64,000 bases of DNA from CAZEAN01 sp964510225 (GTDB lineage: Bacteria; Planctomycetota; Planctomycetia; Isosphaerales; Isosphaeraceae). The position numbers and the translations under genes were made by a program. A model generated the notes under the pieces. It was not told the DNA's origin and ran no database searches. It worked only from the letters and a program-made list of their open reading frames with translations. The DNA lies in contig CAZEAN010000007.1 in assembly GCA_964510225.1 (NCBI GenBank), forward strand, positions 1 to 64,000, written 5' to 3'. Positions within the stretch are counted from its first letter, which is position 1; each line of letters opens with the position of its first letter. This document shows positions 42,536 through 51,644 of the stretch, in pieces.

Positions 42536-44860
42536 TTGGGGCTTTTCTGGACGCTCCTGCTTAATGGATTGCTCTGGTTTGGCGGGCTCCAAGCCGCTCG
42601 AGGGCTTGGCCAACCTCGGGGCCTTACGTCTTGGCTTGCGGCTGCTGCTCTCTCCTGGAGCTGGCTGACACTCGGAATGGAGCTTCTTGGATCCTTCGGG
42701 TTTCTCAGCCGGGTGCCTTTGCTCGCATGGGTTGGTCTTGGAGTGATGATCGGCCTAGTCTGCCGTTACGTTTGGCCGATCCAGGAAGAGTCGGGCCCTT
42801 CGGTAGCTGCCGGTCCCCAGGATCAGCGCTGGGGACCCTGCACGACGATCGCGGTTGGAATCACACTCTGGACCTTTGCACTCTGGGGGTTCCGGTCTGC
42901 TTTCAACGCGGTCAAAGTGGTAAGTGATGGGCCGATCTATCATCTCTGGTTCGCGTCGCGTTGGTGGCAGGAATCGCGACTCAGTCTGGTTCCAACCCCT
43001 TTCGGCGATAATGTCGCTACCTACTTCCCAGCAGTCGGCGATCTCTGGTTCTGCTGGCTCATCATTGGCTCGGGGACCGATGCACTGGCAAAAGTTGGTC
43101 AGGCCCCTTTCCTCATCCTCAGTGGCTTCGCTTCCTTCGCGATCGCCCGGAGACTTGGGGGCGGGTTTTCCGGTTCGGTGATTGCGGCCTGCTGTCTTGT
43201 CACGGCATCCCCGTTGCTCGTTTTTGCCTTTGAGCCCAATGTTGACTCGATTATGCTCGCCGGGTATCTGCTCGCTACCCTCTTTTTGCTGCGCTACTGC
43301 CTGGGCGACGGCGGTTTTGGAACCCTCGCGATCGGAGCGATGGTGGCAGGAGCTGCCTGGGGATGCAAACCTACGGGACTCGTTTTCCTCCCGCCGTTGC
43401 TCTTCGTTGTCGGGATCCGCATTCTCTACAAGCCGATGGGCCGGTGGACTCGGTTGGGCCACCTCGCTGCGTTGGCACTCCTACCGATGCTCAACGTCGG
43501 CTACTGGTACCTCCGTAACCTTCAGATCGGTGGAAACCCGCTATATCCCTTGCAAGTTGAGATCGGTGGACACGTCGTGTTACCAGGCTGGTTTGGTCGT
43601 GAAGTGATGTCAACGACACGTTACTACATTGACCCAAAGAATTGGCGCGCATTCCTTGATGTGATGCTCCAGGTATTTGATCCCCGACTGGCCCCGCTTT
43701 GGGTGTCGGGATTGATGCTAAGCTTGTTCTCCGGCCTCGGACGTTCCCGATCGTGGCAAGGTAATTCCGGTGTGGAGCCGTCTTCCTCCACGCCGATCCT
43801 AATCAAGCGAGCGGTCGCGGTAATTGCGGTTCTCGGACTCGTGAATGTCATCCTTTATTGGGCGGGCATTCCCTACCGGACTCAACAGCGCTTCGTGTTT
43901 CCTGCCTTAGGACTCGCAAGCATTTCGTTAGCACTCTTGATCAGCCGTGCCTCGGTTCTTCGACTTCTCGCCGTCGGACTTTTAAGTCTCCACCTCTTCA
44001 CGGGGCATGGCTGGCCGTGGGCCGGACCAGGAGAGGATTCAATGATACCTTGGGATCTGACGCCGATGGTCCCCAATGCGATGCCGGCTGCCATCAGAAT
44101 CCCAGTCGATTGGGAAGCGGTCCTGGAGGGTTCGGTCTCGGGATCCGAAAGCTTGAGCGGATTGATCAGTCCCCTTGCAGTCGGTGCGGGGGGGATCGTG
44201 GCTGCCCTGTGTTTCGGCATTGCCTGGAACCGTCGAAGCAGGATCAGGAACTGGATTCTCGCAGGGGGCAGTTTCCTCGGATTCCTCCTTATCGCGGGAT
44301 TGCTTTTGTTTCCTTGGGAGACGCCGACCGCCCTCCGCTTCTACCCCGGATTTCCGAATGACCCCGGTGTCCCGCCCCAAGCCCGGTTTGGCTATACCCA
44401 AGGATGGCTGACGCTCCATCGTTTAGCGCGTTCCGACGAGCCAAGGGTTGCCTACGTCGGGACCAATCTGCCTTATTATCTGCTCGGTCCGGAACTGAAG
44501 AATCGGGTTCGGTATATCAATATTAATGAGCATCGCGACTGGCTCTTGCATGATTACCATCGGGAGGCGACTGCCCAAGGCCGCCCGAACTGGCCTGGCT
44601 ATCGGCCGGAATGGGATCGGGAAGAGGCCGACTTGGGGGCTTGGCTGGGCAATCTTCGAGCCGAGCAGATCGAATGGCTCGTGGTTGCCCGACACAATGT
44701 GGACGAACCGTGGCCGATTGAACGTCAATGGGCTGACGAGTATCCCGAACTCTTTCGGTTACAAGATCAGAATAATCCTGCGAATCCGCTCTTCCTGATT
44801 TATCGATTCGAGCCCGAACAGATTAACTCTCGACAATTCAGCCTGCCGTCGGGGTTATAA
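42536..44860 (+). CDS. GT-C type membrane glycosyltransferase-like protein
   Basis: A 774-residue polytopic membrane protein with about a dozen hydrophobic helices and a soluble C-terminal domain of about 180 residues. The first extracytoplasmic loop contains VVSDGPIYHLWFASRWW with Asp131 where GT-C enzymes have the catalytic acidic residue. The C-terminal domain (PRVAYVGTNLPYYLLGPEL; IEWLVVARHNVDEPW) resembles the soluble part of PMT/ArnT-like proteins. The family transfers sugars from lipid-linked donors; the acceptor is unknown. TTG at 42536 follows an AGGAG site by about 9 bases. It lies 76 bases after the DUF4350 gene. Confidence 0.75.
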   Translation: MGLFWTLLLNGLLWFGGLQAARGLGQPRGLTSWLAAAALSWSWLTLGMELLGSFGFLSRVPLLAWVGLGVMIGLVCRYVWPIQEESGPSVAAGPQDQRWGPCTTIAVGITLWTFALWGFRSAFNAVKVVSDGPIYHLWFASRWWQESRLSLVPTPFGDNVATYFPAVGDLWFCWLIIGSGTDALAKVGQAPFLILSGFASFAIARRLGGGFSGSVIAACCLVTASPLLVFAFEPNVDSIMLAGYLLATLFLLRYCLGDGGFGTLAIGAMVAGAAWGCKPTGLVFLPPLLFVVGIRILYKPMGRWTRLGHLAALALLPMLNVGYWYLRNLQIGGNPLYPLQVEIGGHVVLPGWFGREVMSTTRYYIDPKNWRAFLDVMLQVFDPRLAPLWVSGLMLSLFSGLGRSRSWQGNSGVEPSSSTPILIKRAVAVIAVLGLVNVILYWAGIPYRTQQRFVFPALGLASISLALLISRASVLRLLAVGLLSLHLFTGHGWPWAGPGEDSMIPWDLTPMVPNAMPAAIRIPVDWEAVLEGSVSGSESLSGLISPLAVGAGGIVAALCFGIAWNRRSRIRNWILAGGSFLGFLLIAGLLLFPWETPTALRFYPGFPNDPGVPPQARFGYTQGWLTLHRLARSDEPRVAYVGTNLPYYLLGPELKNRVRYININEHRDWLLHDYHREATAQGRPNWPGYRPEWDREEADLGAWLGNLRAEQIEWLVVARHNVDEPWPIERQWADEYPELFRLQDQNNPANPLFLIYRFEPEQINSRQFSLPSGL

Positions 44861-44969
44861 TGAAGAAGATACTTGGCCTCGCCACAAGTAGATCGTTCCC
44901 ACGAGCGTCTTAATCTCCTCTGGGGCGACTGAGATCGGCCCGGCATTTGCAATCGATCGAGGTTCTTCG

Positions 44970-47012
44970 ATGCGACTTACCCTCCGAACCCTGCTTGCCT
45001 GGATCGATGACGCACTCCCACCTGAGGAAGCTCGCCAAATCGGTAAGCAAGTCGACGAGTCTCCGTACGCGAACCAATTGGTCGAACGGATCCGACGCGT
45101 GACCCGGCGTCGTCGACTTACCATCCCCCCCAGCAGCGGACCTGATGCTGTTGATCCCAACCTCGTTGCCGGCTACCTCGACAACGAAATTGACTCGGAC
45201 CGGGTCGCTGAGCTTGAGAACCGATGCCTTGAGTCGGACGTTCATCTTGCCGAGGTCGCCAGTTGCCATGAGATCCTCAGCTTGATTAAGAACAAGGCCA
45301 AGGTTCTGCCTGAAACACGGATCCGGATGTATGGACTCGTCAAAGGTCAAGAGGCGAGGCAGATCGCTTCTGAAGCAGCGTTACCGACTGACGGTGAATT
45401 GTCGGGCGCGGTTCCGCCGTGGTACTTCGAGGAAACGGCGGGTCAATCGATTCTCACGACGATTGGACCTGTGATTTTGGCCGCGCTTTTGATCATACTT
45501 GCATTTGGGATTGGCTGGGCAAACTTCCAGTCCGCCGCCCGGTCCTTAGGCGTTTCCGATGACTCTGAGTTGACCCAGCGAGCGGTCCTTGACCGCGAGG
45601 TCCCGATCGTCGAAGACCTTGGGGACCAGCAAGACGAGCAAGCTCCGGCTCTGAGCCCGGAGAACGAAGATCCTTCTGTTGAGAGTCCGACAGAATCACC
45701 TGAAGTCTCGGTAGTCGCAACTCCACCGAGTTCATCGGGGGATGATCTGACCACTGATCGCCTGGAATCGACAGCAAACTCGGGGATGGTCGGTGAGACG
45801 TCAGTGGATCGTCCAACCGTTCCTGAGAGACCAGCGGTCGAGTTACGCCGGTCCGAAATTCCCGAGGGATCTCTTGGGCTCGTCAACCGACTCACCGGGT
45901 TCCTCCTGATCACCAGAGACGAAGGTAACCGTTGGACCCCTCTTAAGGCTGGGGATACGCTTGGGTCTGGCGATCGAGTGGTCAATCTCGCTCCGTTCCG
46001 CGCCACCCTGCAACTCGGAGACGCATTGTTGACCTTGATTTCTCAAGTGGAGCTTCGAGTCAAAGAGCCCGAAGGCGATCAGACCTGCCAGATTGAGTTA
46101 ATCGAAGGGACAATTGTTCTTGAGCCGACTGATCTCGCCGCTTCAGACTCAACTGCAGCCGTAATGATCGGGGACCGAGTGATCGCGTTGCAGCCGGTCG
46201 ACGATCAGCGAGTGGGACTCTCTCGGTTCGGCAACCGTCCTCCGGGGGATGCCAGCGGTGTTCCTCTCCTCTCGATCACGACCTCGACGGGTGAGCTTCA
46301 AGTCACTATTGACGACGAGACCGCAGACCCATTACTGGGGCCAATCGTTGCCCTCTATGATCAAGAGGCTGCCTTGATCGCTCTTGACCAAGGGATGGTT
46401 CCGCCCTGGCTCGATCAGACTGAAGCCTCTCCTGATGAGCTCCAAGCCGGCGACCGCTTTGCGACACTTCTCGAAGCCTATCCGGGGAACCTTACCTTCG
46501 GACTCTTAGAAGGGCTCAGAGACGAACGCGTGGAGGTACAATCTCTTTCGGTGGCGGCACTCGGAGCGATCGGTGAATTTGAACAAGTTCTCCCACTTTT
46601 AAGTAGCGAGAACACACCAGCACTCCGGGCGGCCGCAATCGGAGTCATTTCTCGAGAGCTCGCGACGAGCGAAGTCGATGCCGCCGCTATCGTCGCCATG
46701 ATCGAGGAGCTATTCTCGGGAGAGCCCGAAACCGCCGCGGATCTGATCCGTCTTCTTGTTGGCTATGAAATCGAGCAACTCGAACGCAGCACAGCCGACC
46801 AGCGCCAGACCTTGTTTGCGAAACTCGTTGAAGACCTTGGTTCCGAGAATCCAAGCGTCCGCCAGCTCGCTATTCAGACGATCATGGGACTGACTGGACG
46901 GGGTTCGCTCGGCTATGATCCCGATGATCCCGAAGGAAGTGGCGGGCTTGAAGCATGGCAACAGTTGCTCAATCAAGGAGATCTCAACTTTCCAGGCCAA
47001 CCGAGGCCTTAG
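44970..47012 (+). CDS. FecR-like/HEAT-repeat membrane protein, possible anti-sigma-like factor
   Basis: A 680-residue single-pass membrane protein. The N-terminal cytoplasmic part (1-150) has a zinc-finger-like anti-sigma architecture (LLAWIDDALPPEEARQIGK; LVAGYLDNEIDSDRVAELE) without the Cys ligands. A membrane helix at about 160-186 is followed by an acidic linker (190-300), a FecR-like beta domain (about 305-440: LKAGDTLGSGDRVVNLAP; QLGDALLTLIS), and a HEAT-like helical C-terminus (about 495-650). The layout of an inner domain that resembles an anti-sigma factor and an outer FecR sensor suggests signal transduction (inference). No sigma factor is encoded directly beside it. Confidence 0.7.
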   Translation: MRLTLRTLLAWIDDALPPEEARQIGKQVDESPYANQLVERIRRVTRRRRLTIPPSSGPDAVDPNLVAGYLDNEIDSDRVAELENRCLESDVHLAEVASCHEILSLIKNKAKVLPETRIRMYGLVKGQEARQIASEAALPTDGELSGAVPPWYFEETAGQSILTTIGPVILAALLIILAFGIGWANFQSAARSLGVSDDSELTQRAVLDREVPIVEDLGDQQDEQAPALSPENEDPSVESPTESPEVSVVATPPSSSGDDLTTDRLESTANSGMVGETSVDRPTVPERPAVELRRSEIPEGSLGLVNRLTGFLLITRDEGNRWTPLKAGDTLGSGDRVVNLAPFRATLQLGDALLTLISQVELRVKEPEGDQTCQIELIEGTIVLEPTDLAASDSTAAVMIGDRVIALQPVDDQRVGLSRFGNRPPGDASGVPLLSITTSTGELQVTIDDETADPLLGPIVALYDQEAALIALDQGMVPPWLDQTEASPDELQAGDRFATLLEAYPGNLTFGLLEGLRDERVEVQSLSVAALGAIGEFEQVLPLLSSENTPALRAAAIGVISRELATSEVDAAAIVAMIEELFSGEPETAADLIRLLVGYEIEQLERSTADQRQTLFAKLVEDLGSENPSVRQLAIQTIMGLTGRGSLGYDPDDPEGSGGLEAWQQLLNQGDLNFPGQPRP

Positions 47013-47096
47013 CTTCCTGAGCGATCATTCCCTTAAGTCTGCAAGAGCCAGAGGCCCTCGTTGGTTGGTCAGCCTGGCAACAGAAGGAGATCGGTC

Positions 47097-47903
47097 TTGG
47101 CCGAAAACTATCAACACTATCGGACCATTGCCGAGTCGGTTGCCCGGAATGCCGGTGCTGTCCTCCGAGATCGCTTTGGTAGGGTCGACGTCCGGGAAAA
47201 GGGGCCAGGTGATCTCGTCACGGAAGCGGATCTTGCCAGCCAGCGGATGATCGCGAAGGCCATCGCCGACGCCTTCCCGGAACACACACTACTCGCTGAG
47301 GAAGAAGGAGTTCGACCCGACCCGGACCGCCCTTGGCGTTGGATCGTCGATCCCCTCGATGGGACCGTCAACTTTGCGCATCGATTCCCATTCTGGACCG
47401 TCTCTATTGCGTTGGAACATCAGGGTGAACTGGTCGTCGGCGTCATTCACGACCCCATCGCAGGAAGCCTCTATTCGACTTCGAAAGGGGGCGGCACGAC
47501 CTTGGACGGATCGCCGATCCGTGTCTCAGAACCCTTAAAACTGGGAGAGTCTCTGATCACGGCAGCGTTCCCGACTCGCTTTGGTGACGACGCACCTACC
47601 CAGCTTGCGTTGATGGGAAGGTTCTCCACAAACACTCACTCGGTCCGAAGGACGGGTTCGACGGCCTACAACCTTGCGATTCTCGCTGCCGGTGGTTGCG
47701 AGGTCTGCTTCGGGACACATGTGCATCCATGGGATGTCGCTGCTGGTGTCCTCCTTGTCCGAGAAGCGGGTGGACGCGTCACCCAGCTCAATGGAGATCC
47801 CTACAATCTCTACGGAAAAGAGATTCTTGCGACGAACGGGTTGGTGCACGACGAGGCCGTTCGGGCGGTTGCGGAAGCAATGGCCTCACTCGCTCGATCG
47901 TGA
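47097..47903 (+). CDS. Inositol monophosphatase family protein
   Basis: A 268-residue lithium-sensitive phosphatase fold protein. Metal-binding motifs are complete: LLAEEEGV, WRWIVDPLDGTVNFAHRFP and HPWDVAAGVLLVREAGG. The substrate may be inositol phosphates, or 3'-phosphoadenosine phosphates, since members vary. I chose TTG at 47097 because AAGGAG lies 7 bases upstream; longer in-frame starts lack a ribosome site. It lies among envelope genes, which may reflect an involvement in lipid or sugar precursors, but that is speculative. Confidence 0.9.
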   Translation: MAENYQHYRTIAESVARNAGAVLRDRFGRVDVREKGPGDLVTEADLASQRMIAKAIADAFPEHTLLAEEEGVRPDPDRPWRWIVDPLDGTVNFAHRFPFWTVSIALEHQGELVVGVIHDPIAGSLYSTSKGGGTTLDGSPIRVSEPLKLGESLITAAFPTRFGDDAPTQLALMGRFSTNTHSVRRTGSTAYNLAILAAGGCEVCFGTHVHPWDVAAGVLLVREAGGRVTQLNGDPYNLYGKEILATNGLVHDEAVRAVAEAMASLARS

Positions 47904-48039
47904 TACGATTCCGAGTGTTCTGAAGGGCATTACCATTCGCTCACGGTTCCTCTCTAACGTCCAGCAAGGCGCCACAGTTCCCCTCGCTTGCGCCTCTTTT
48001 AAAACGATCACGAACCCGTCCCGCTTGAGGGCTCCGAGC

Positions 48040-51000
48040 GTGCGCGTCCGTTCCTCGGCTCCGAATTCTAGATCCGCGCTCACGAAGGTCATCCCTCCCC
48101 TGATCGGAGGTTTCCTCTTCGGCGTGATTAACAATGGAACAATTGCGGCTCAGTCAGCGTCCCCCGATGACTCTCAAACCGTCCGTGGTCAGGATCTCGA
48201 AAACGAAGAGCTTTTCTCCCTCGCTCCGCAAGAACTCAATCCGTTACCAGGCGAGTCGTTCGATTCCTTTTTGGGACGCCGCGCTGAATCGCTCAATCAA
48301 GGTGTCGAGCGATCAGAAAGCTGGATCACTTCGATCGCACTTCAAGGCTCTGTCGTCGAAAAGAAGGATGGAACCGAGGAGGGAGTATGTCGGCTCCGAT
48401 TTGGACTCCAGACCCGAGGTCGAGGACCCTACCGGATTCAAATCGGGCTCAATGGTTTGAACCTCCGTGAAGCGACGACCGGTACCGGGCGTCTTGTCGA
48501 GTGGCAGAATGATCCCGAGCAGGGTTGGTGGTTGATCCTCGAAGACCCCATTAGGACGCCTCAATTTGTCGATGTCGACGTGATCGTTGACGTGGAAGCC
48601 TTCGGTGGGGAGCGTCTTCTTGAGTTCAAACTCCCCCCTGCTCCTGAGACGAAGATTAACCTCAAATTGCCCTACGAAGTGGAGACCGTTTTCATCGGTG
48701 AGGACGATCTGAGGCCTGTCCTTAACCTCCCAGACGGATCTCAACTGGATGCAATCCTCAAGATTGGCGATCCAGTCAGAGTCCGCTGGGAACCTCCGGA
48801 GGGGACGACTGAATCTGTTGCCCCATTGCTGCTCGCCGAGGGACACCGAACCCTCGCGGTGGGCCCCGGGAGTCTGACAACCCGATCGACCTGGGAGGTC
48901 CGAGCCTTCCGTGGGGTTGTTTCGGAACTGATCGTCCGTCTTGATCCGGCTACGGAGTTCCTCGAAACCAAAGTCAACGGGATCTTAGTCGAACCAATAC
49001 CGGTCTCGGAGACGGGAACTTCGACCAGTCTTGACCGCCTGGAACTCTTGCGGATTCCACTTGCAGACCCACTCGATGTTGGCGAATCGACCACGATCCG
49101 TCTCGAAAGCCAACGGCCTCTGAATTTGGAGAGTGCCGGTCCCCAACCGATTCTCGATCGCGGCCATTGGTTCGAAGGGGTCACTATCCAAGAGGGGACG
49201 CTTTCGATCTCAGCTCCCGAACGCATCAGTGTTCGACTGCAACCACCCCCTGGTCTGAACCCCATCAGCCCGCGAGCACTTCCCGAGGAGGCGAGATCGC
49301 TTGATCTGAATGAGGCGTCGATTGTTCATGCCTTCCGATTCGACAGTCCTGTCGATGCGCTCATGTTCCAAGTCGCCCGGAAGCCCTCGATGATTGTGAT
49401 CGATCGTCTGCAAACACAGATCGAGTTCGATTTCGAGTCCGGCCTTGCTCAAGTTCTCTGCCAATTCACGGCGGAATCAGAACAAGGACCGATCGAGGAG
49501 CTTCGCGTCCTGGTTCCTGATGGTCTGCGACTTGACCGTGTTGAACCTACCGAGGGCTTTCCTGGTTGGAGTCTTGAACAAGACGAGAGCACGGGCGAGA
49601 CTACACTCGTCCTCCCGATCCCTCCTGAACCCGACGCTGAAGCCAGGAAATCGATTGTAGTCGACCTTAGTGGCCAAGTGGGTTTACCCGTCGCTGGAAA
49701 CCAATTCAGGGATCAAGAACTCACAATACCATTGTTTCAACCAACCGCTGCTGTGTACCGGAGCGTCACGGTCGTTGCTAGAGCACCTCAAGGGATCACG
49801 CTCGGATCGAAGTTGACGACTTCACGAAAAGAATCGTTGTTCGACCACGATACGCTTCTCCCAGCATTGCTCGATGACCGACCGTACGAGCTAAAAAGCC
49901 GCTTCCGCATTCCTCCCCCTGCAATCTCTATCGTCGCGCGTGCGCAAGGGAATGTTGTCCATCGGGAGGTCGATCTTCAAGCGAGAGTTGGCTTGGATGG
50001 TCTGGGGGTCCAGCAGACGGTCACGCTTCATGTCCTGAACGGCGAACTAGCCGAAGCCGTCTTAGAAATCCCTGAAGCGATCGAGCGTCGATGGGAACTT
50101 CGGACGCCGGTCGACCGAAATCTTCCGCTGGAACCAGGGGCGTCCGGGGAGCAACGTCGGCGATTGGTGATCCGACCGATCTCGGCTGGTTCCTCGATAA
50201 AGCTCTCCTTCGTCTATCAGATTGAACCACCAGAGCCGTTGGTACCCGGGAAACCGTTTGAGTTCGAGATTCCCGAAATCGAAGTTCGGACACCTGGACA
50301 CTCGTCAGCAACCCGGCTGAAAGTTGCTGCACCAGGGACGATTCAACTTCAGCCTGAAGGGAACGGCTGGCGACGTCTGGATGGCACCCAGGCCGTTGCT
50401 GATCCGAGTGGTGGAGCCCCGGTCCCGCTACAACTCTCAAAGGTCCTAGCAGCGGGGATTGCCTCAGTTCGGGAACGAACTCCCCGACTGACGGCCGTTG
50501 TTTCTCCCCAAGCCGACCTCCCCAGCACCTTGGCATCGCGACTCTATCTCAGAACAGAACAGGCGACGAATGGGAGCGTCCGAGTCACCGCCTTTTATCG
50601 GATGGAACGTTTCCAAGACGCAATTGGAGTGCGGCTCAACCCAGTCGCTGTCCTCGATCAGGTTTCATTGGACGGTCGATCACTAGTTTCTGGTGTGGTC
50701 AGAGATCCCGAACGTCCTGGAGATTTCTGGGTCCGACCGACGGGCGGGGCGTCGACCGAGTCGGAAGGTCTCCTCGAACTCCGGTACCGCGTTCCCCGAT
50801 CGGCGGATTCTGATCGATGGCGTCCTCCACAACTTCTCGACGATGGCACGGTACTCGATTCGCTCTGGGAGATCCGCCTGCCTAGCAGTCTGGCGATGAT
50901 TGGAACCCCGATCGGATATTCGGACGAGAATCGTTGGGCTTGGTCGGGGTTCGGTCGAGAGCGCCAGCCCTGGAAAACAGAGGAAGAACTTTTGGAGTGG

Positions 51001-51588
51001 GTCAACGCCCCTCTACAAGGTACCAAAGGCGATGAATCGGGAACCAACTCAGTTCGCTTCCGCTTTCATAGCTATTTGTTCGCCACTCCTGGAGAGCCTG
51101 ATGCGATTAATCCACTGATTGCTCCGTATGCGTTGGTGATCGGTTGCTGTTCAGGGGGAGTCTTCTTCGCAGGGATGCTTGCATTGTCTTTTCCAGGGCT
51201 TCCTCGACGATTGATCGTTGCCGCCTTGGTCTTAACGCTCGGAGGACTCTCAGTTCTCGGGCCTGCAACCTCGATCTTGCTTGCAGAATCGTCAGTCATC
51301 GGGCTTTGTTTGATCCCGATTGCTGGGCTGATCCGACGCGCCGTGGACCGACGGAGACCGATCAGTCAGTTCCCCGATGGAAGTAGCCTTGGCACCTTCG
51401 AACCGAATCCCATTTCAGACGAACTCCGGGTACCATCGGCTCCGACGCCAGCGGTTGGATCCGACGACTCCACTGCCATCAGATCTCGGCCACCGATTCC
51501 ACCCTCCCAAGGACCCAACCAAGACGCAATCATTGAGATCAAGGCTCCCGTTTCTGAACCAAAAGCATCCGAAACCGTGATCAAATAG
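48040..51588 (+). CDS. Giant beta-rich membrane protein, unknown function
   Basis: About 1182 residues. The start is uncertain: no ATG exists between the preceding gene's end and the coding region; GTG at 48040 is 8 bases after GAGGG and opens a signal-like hydrophobic stretch (ALTKVIPPLIGGFLFG). The bulk is a long series of beta-sandwich-like units, with recurring LPDGLRLDRVEP-type, W-containing strands and proline turns. Two or more hydrophobic helices lie near the C-terminus (about 1025-1100), followed by a polar tail. No catalytic motif or known domain was recognised. It is followed after 2 bases by a second giant protein of similar design; the two may be ancient paralogues forming an envelope structure. 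Confidence 0.6.
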   Translation: MRVRSSAPNSRSALTKVIPPLIGGFLFGVINNGTIAAQSASPDDSQTVRGQDLENEELFSLAPQELNPLPGESFDSFLGRRAESLNQGVERSESWITSIALQGSVVEKKDGTEEGVCRLRFGLQTRGRGPYRIQIGLNGLNLREATTGTGRLVEWQNDPEQGWWLILEDPIRTPQFVDVDVIVDVEAFGGERLLEFKLPPAPETKINLKLPYEVETVFIGEDDLRPVLNLPDGSQLDAILKIGDPVRVRWEPPEGTTESVAPLLLAEGHRTLAVGPGSLTTRSTWEVRAFRGVVSELIVRLDPATEFLETKVNGILVEPIPVSETGTSTSLDRLELLRIPLADPLDVGESTTIRLESQRPLNLESAGPQPILDRGHWFEGVTIQEGTLSISAPERISVRLQPPPGLNPISPRALPEEARSLDLNEASIVHAFRFDSPVDALMFQVARKPSMIVIDRLQTQIEFDFESGLAQVLCQFTAESEQGPIEELRVLVPDGLRLDRVEPTEGFPGWSLEQDESTGETTLVLPIPPEPDAEARKSIVVDLSGQVGLPVAGNQFRDQELTIPLFQPTAAVYRSVTVVARAPQGITLGSKLTTSRKESLFDHDTLLPALLDDRPYELKSRFRIPPPAISIVARAQGNVVHREVDLQARVGLDGLGVQQTVTLHVLNGELAEAVLEIPEAIERRWELRTPVDRNLPLEPGASGEQRRRLVIRPISAGSSIKLSFVYQIEPPEPLVPGKPFEFEIPEIEVRTPGHSSATRLKVAAPGTIQLQPEGNGWRRLDGTQAVADPSGGAPVPLQLSKVLAAGIASVRERTPRLTAVVSPQADLPSTLASRLYLRTEQATNGSVRVTAFYRMERFQDAIGVRLNPVAVLDQVSLDGRSLVSGVVRDPERPGDFWVRPTGGASTESEGLLELRYRVPRSADSDRWRPPQLLDDGTVLDSLWEIRLPSSLAMIGTPIGYSDENRWAWSGFGRERQPWKTEEELLEWVNAPLQGTKGDESGTNSVRFRFHSYLFATPGEPDAINPLIAPYALVIGCCSGGVFFAGMLALSFPGLPRRLIVAALVLTLGGLSVLGPATSILLAESSVIGLCLIPIAGLIRRAVDRRRPISQFPDGSSLGTFEPNPISDELRVPSAPTPAVGSDDSTAIRSRPPIPPSQGPNQDAIIEIKAPVSEPKASETVIK

Positions 51589-51644
51589 AGTTGTCCAAGG
51601 TGAGCTTCAGGGATCTTATTGGCTTGACGTTATCATTGCGACCG

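Noticed and set aside
47674..48039. Extension of the giant protein upstream into the inositol phosphatase gene
   Set aside because: The frame is open, but it overlaps a well-conserved gene in another frame and lacks protein-like character; a start after 47903 is far more likely.
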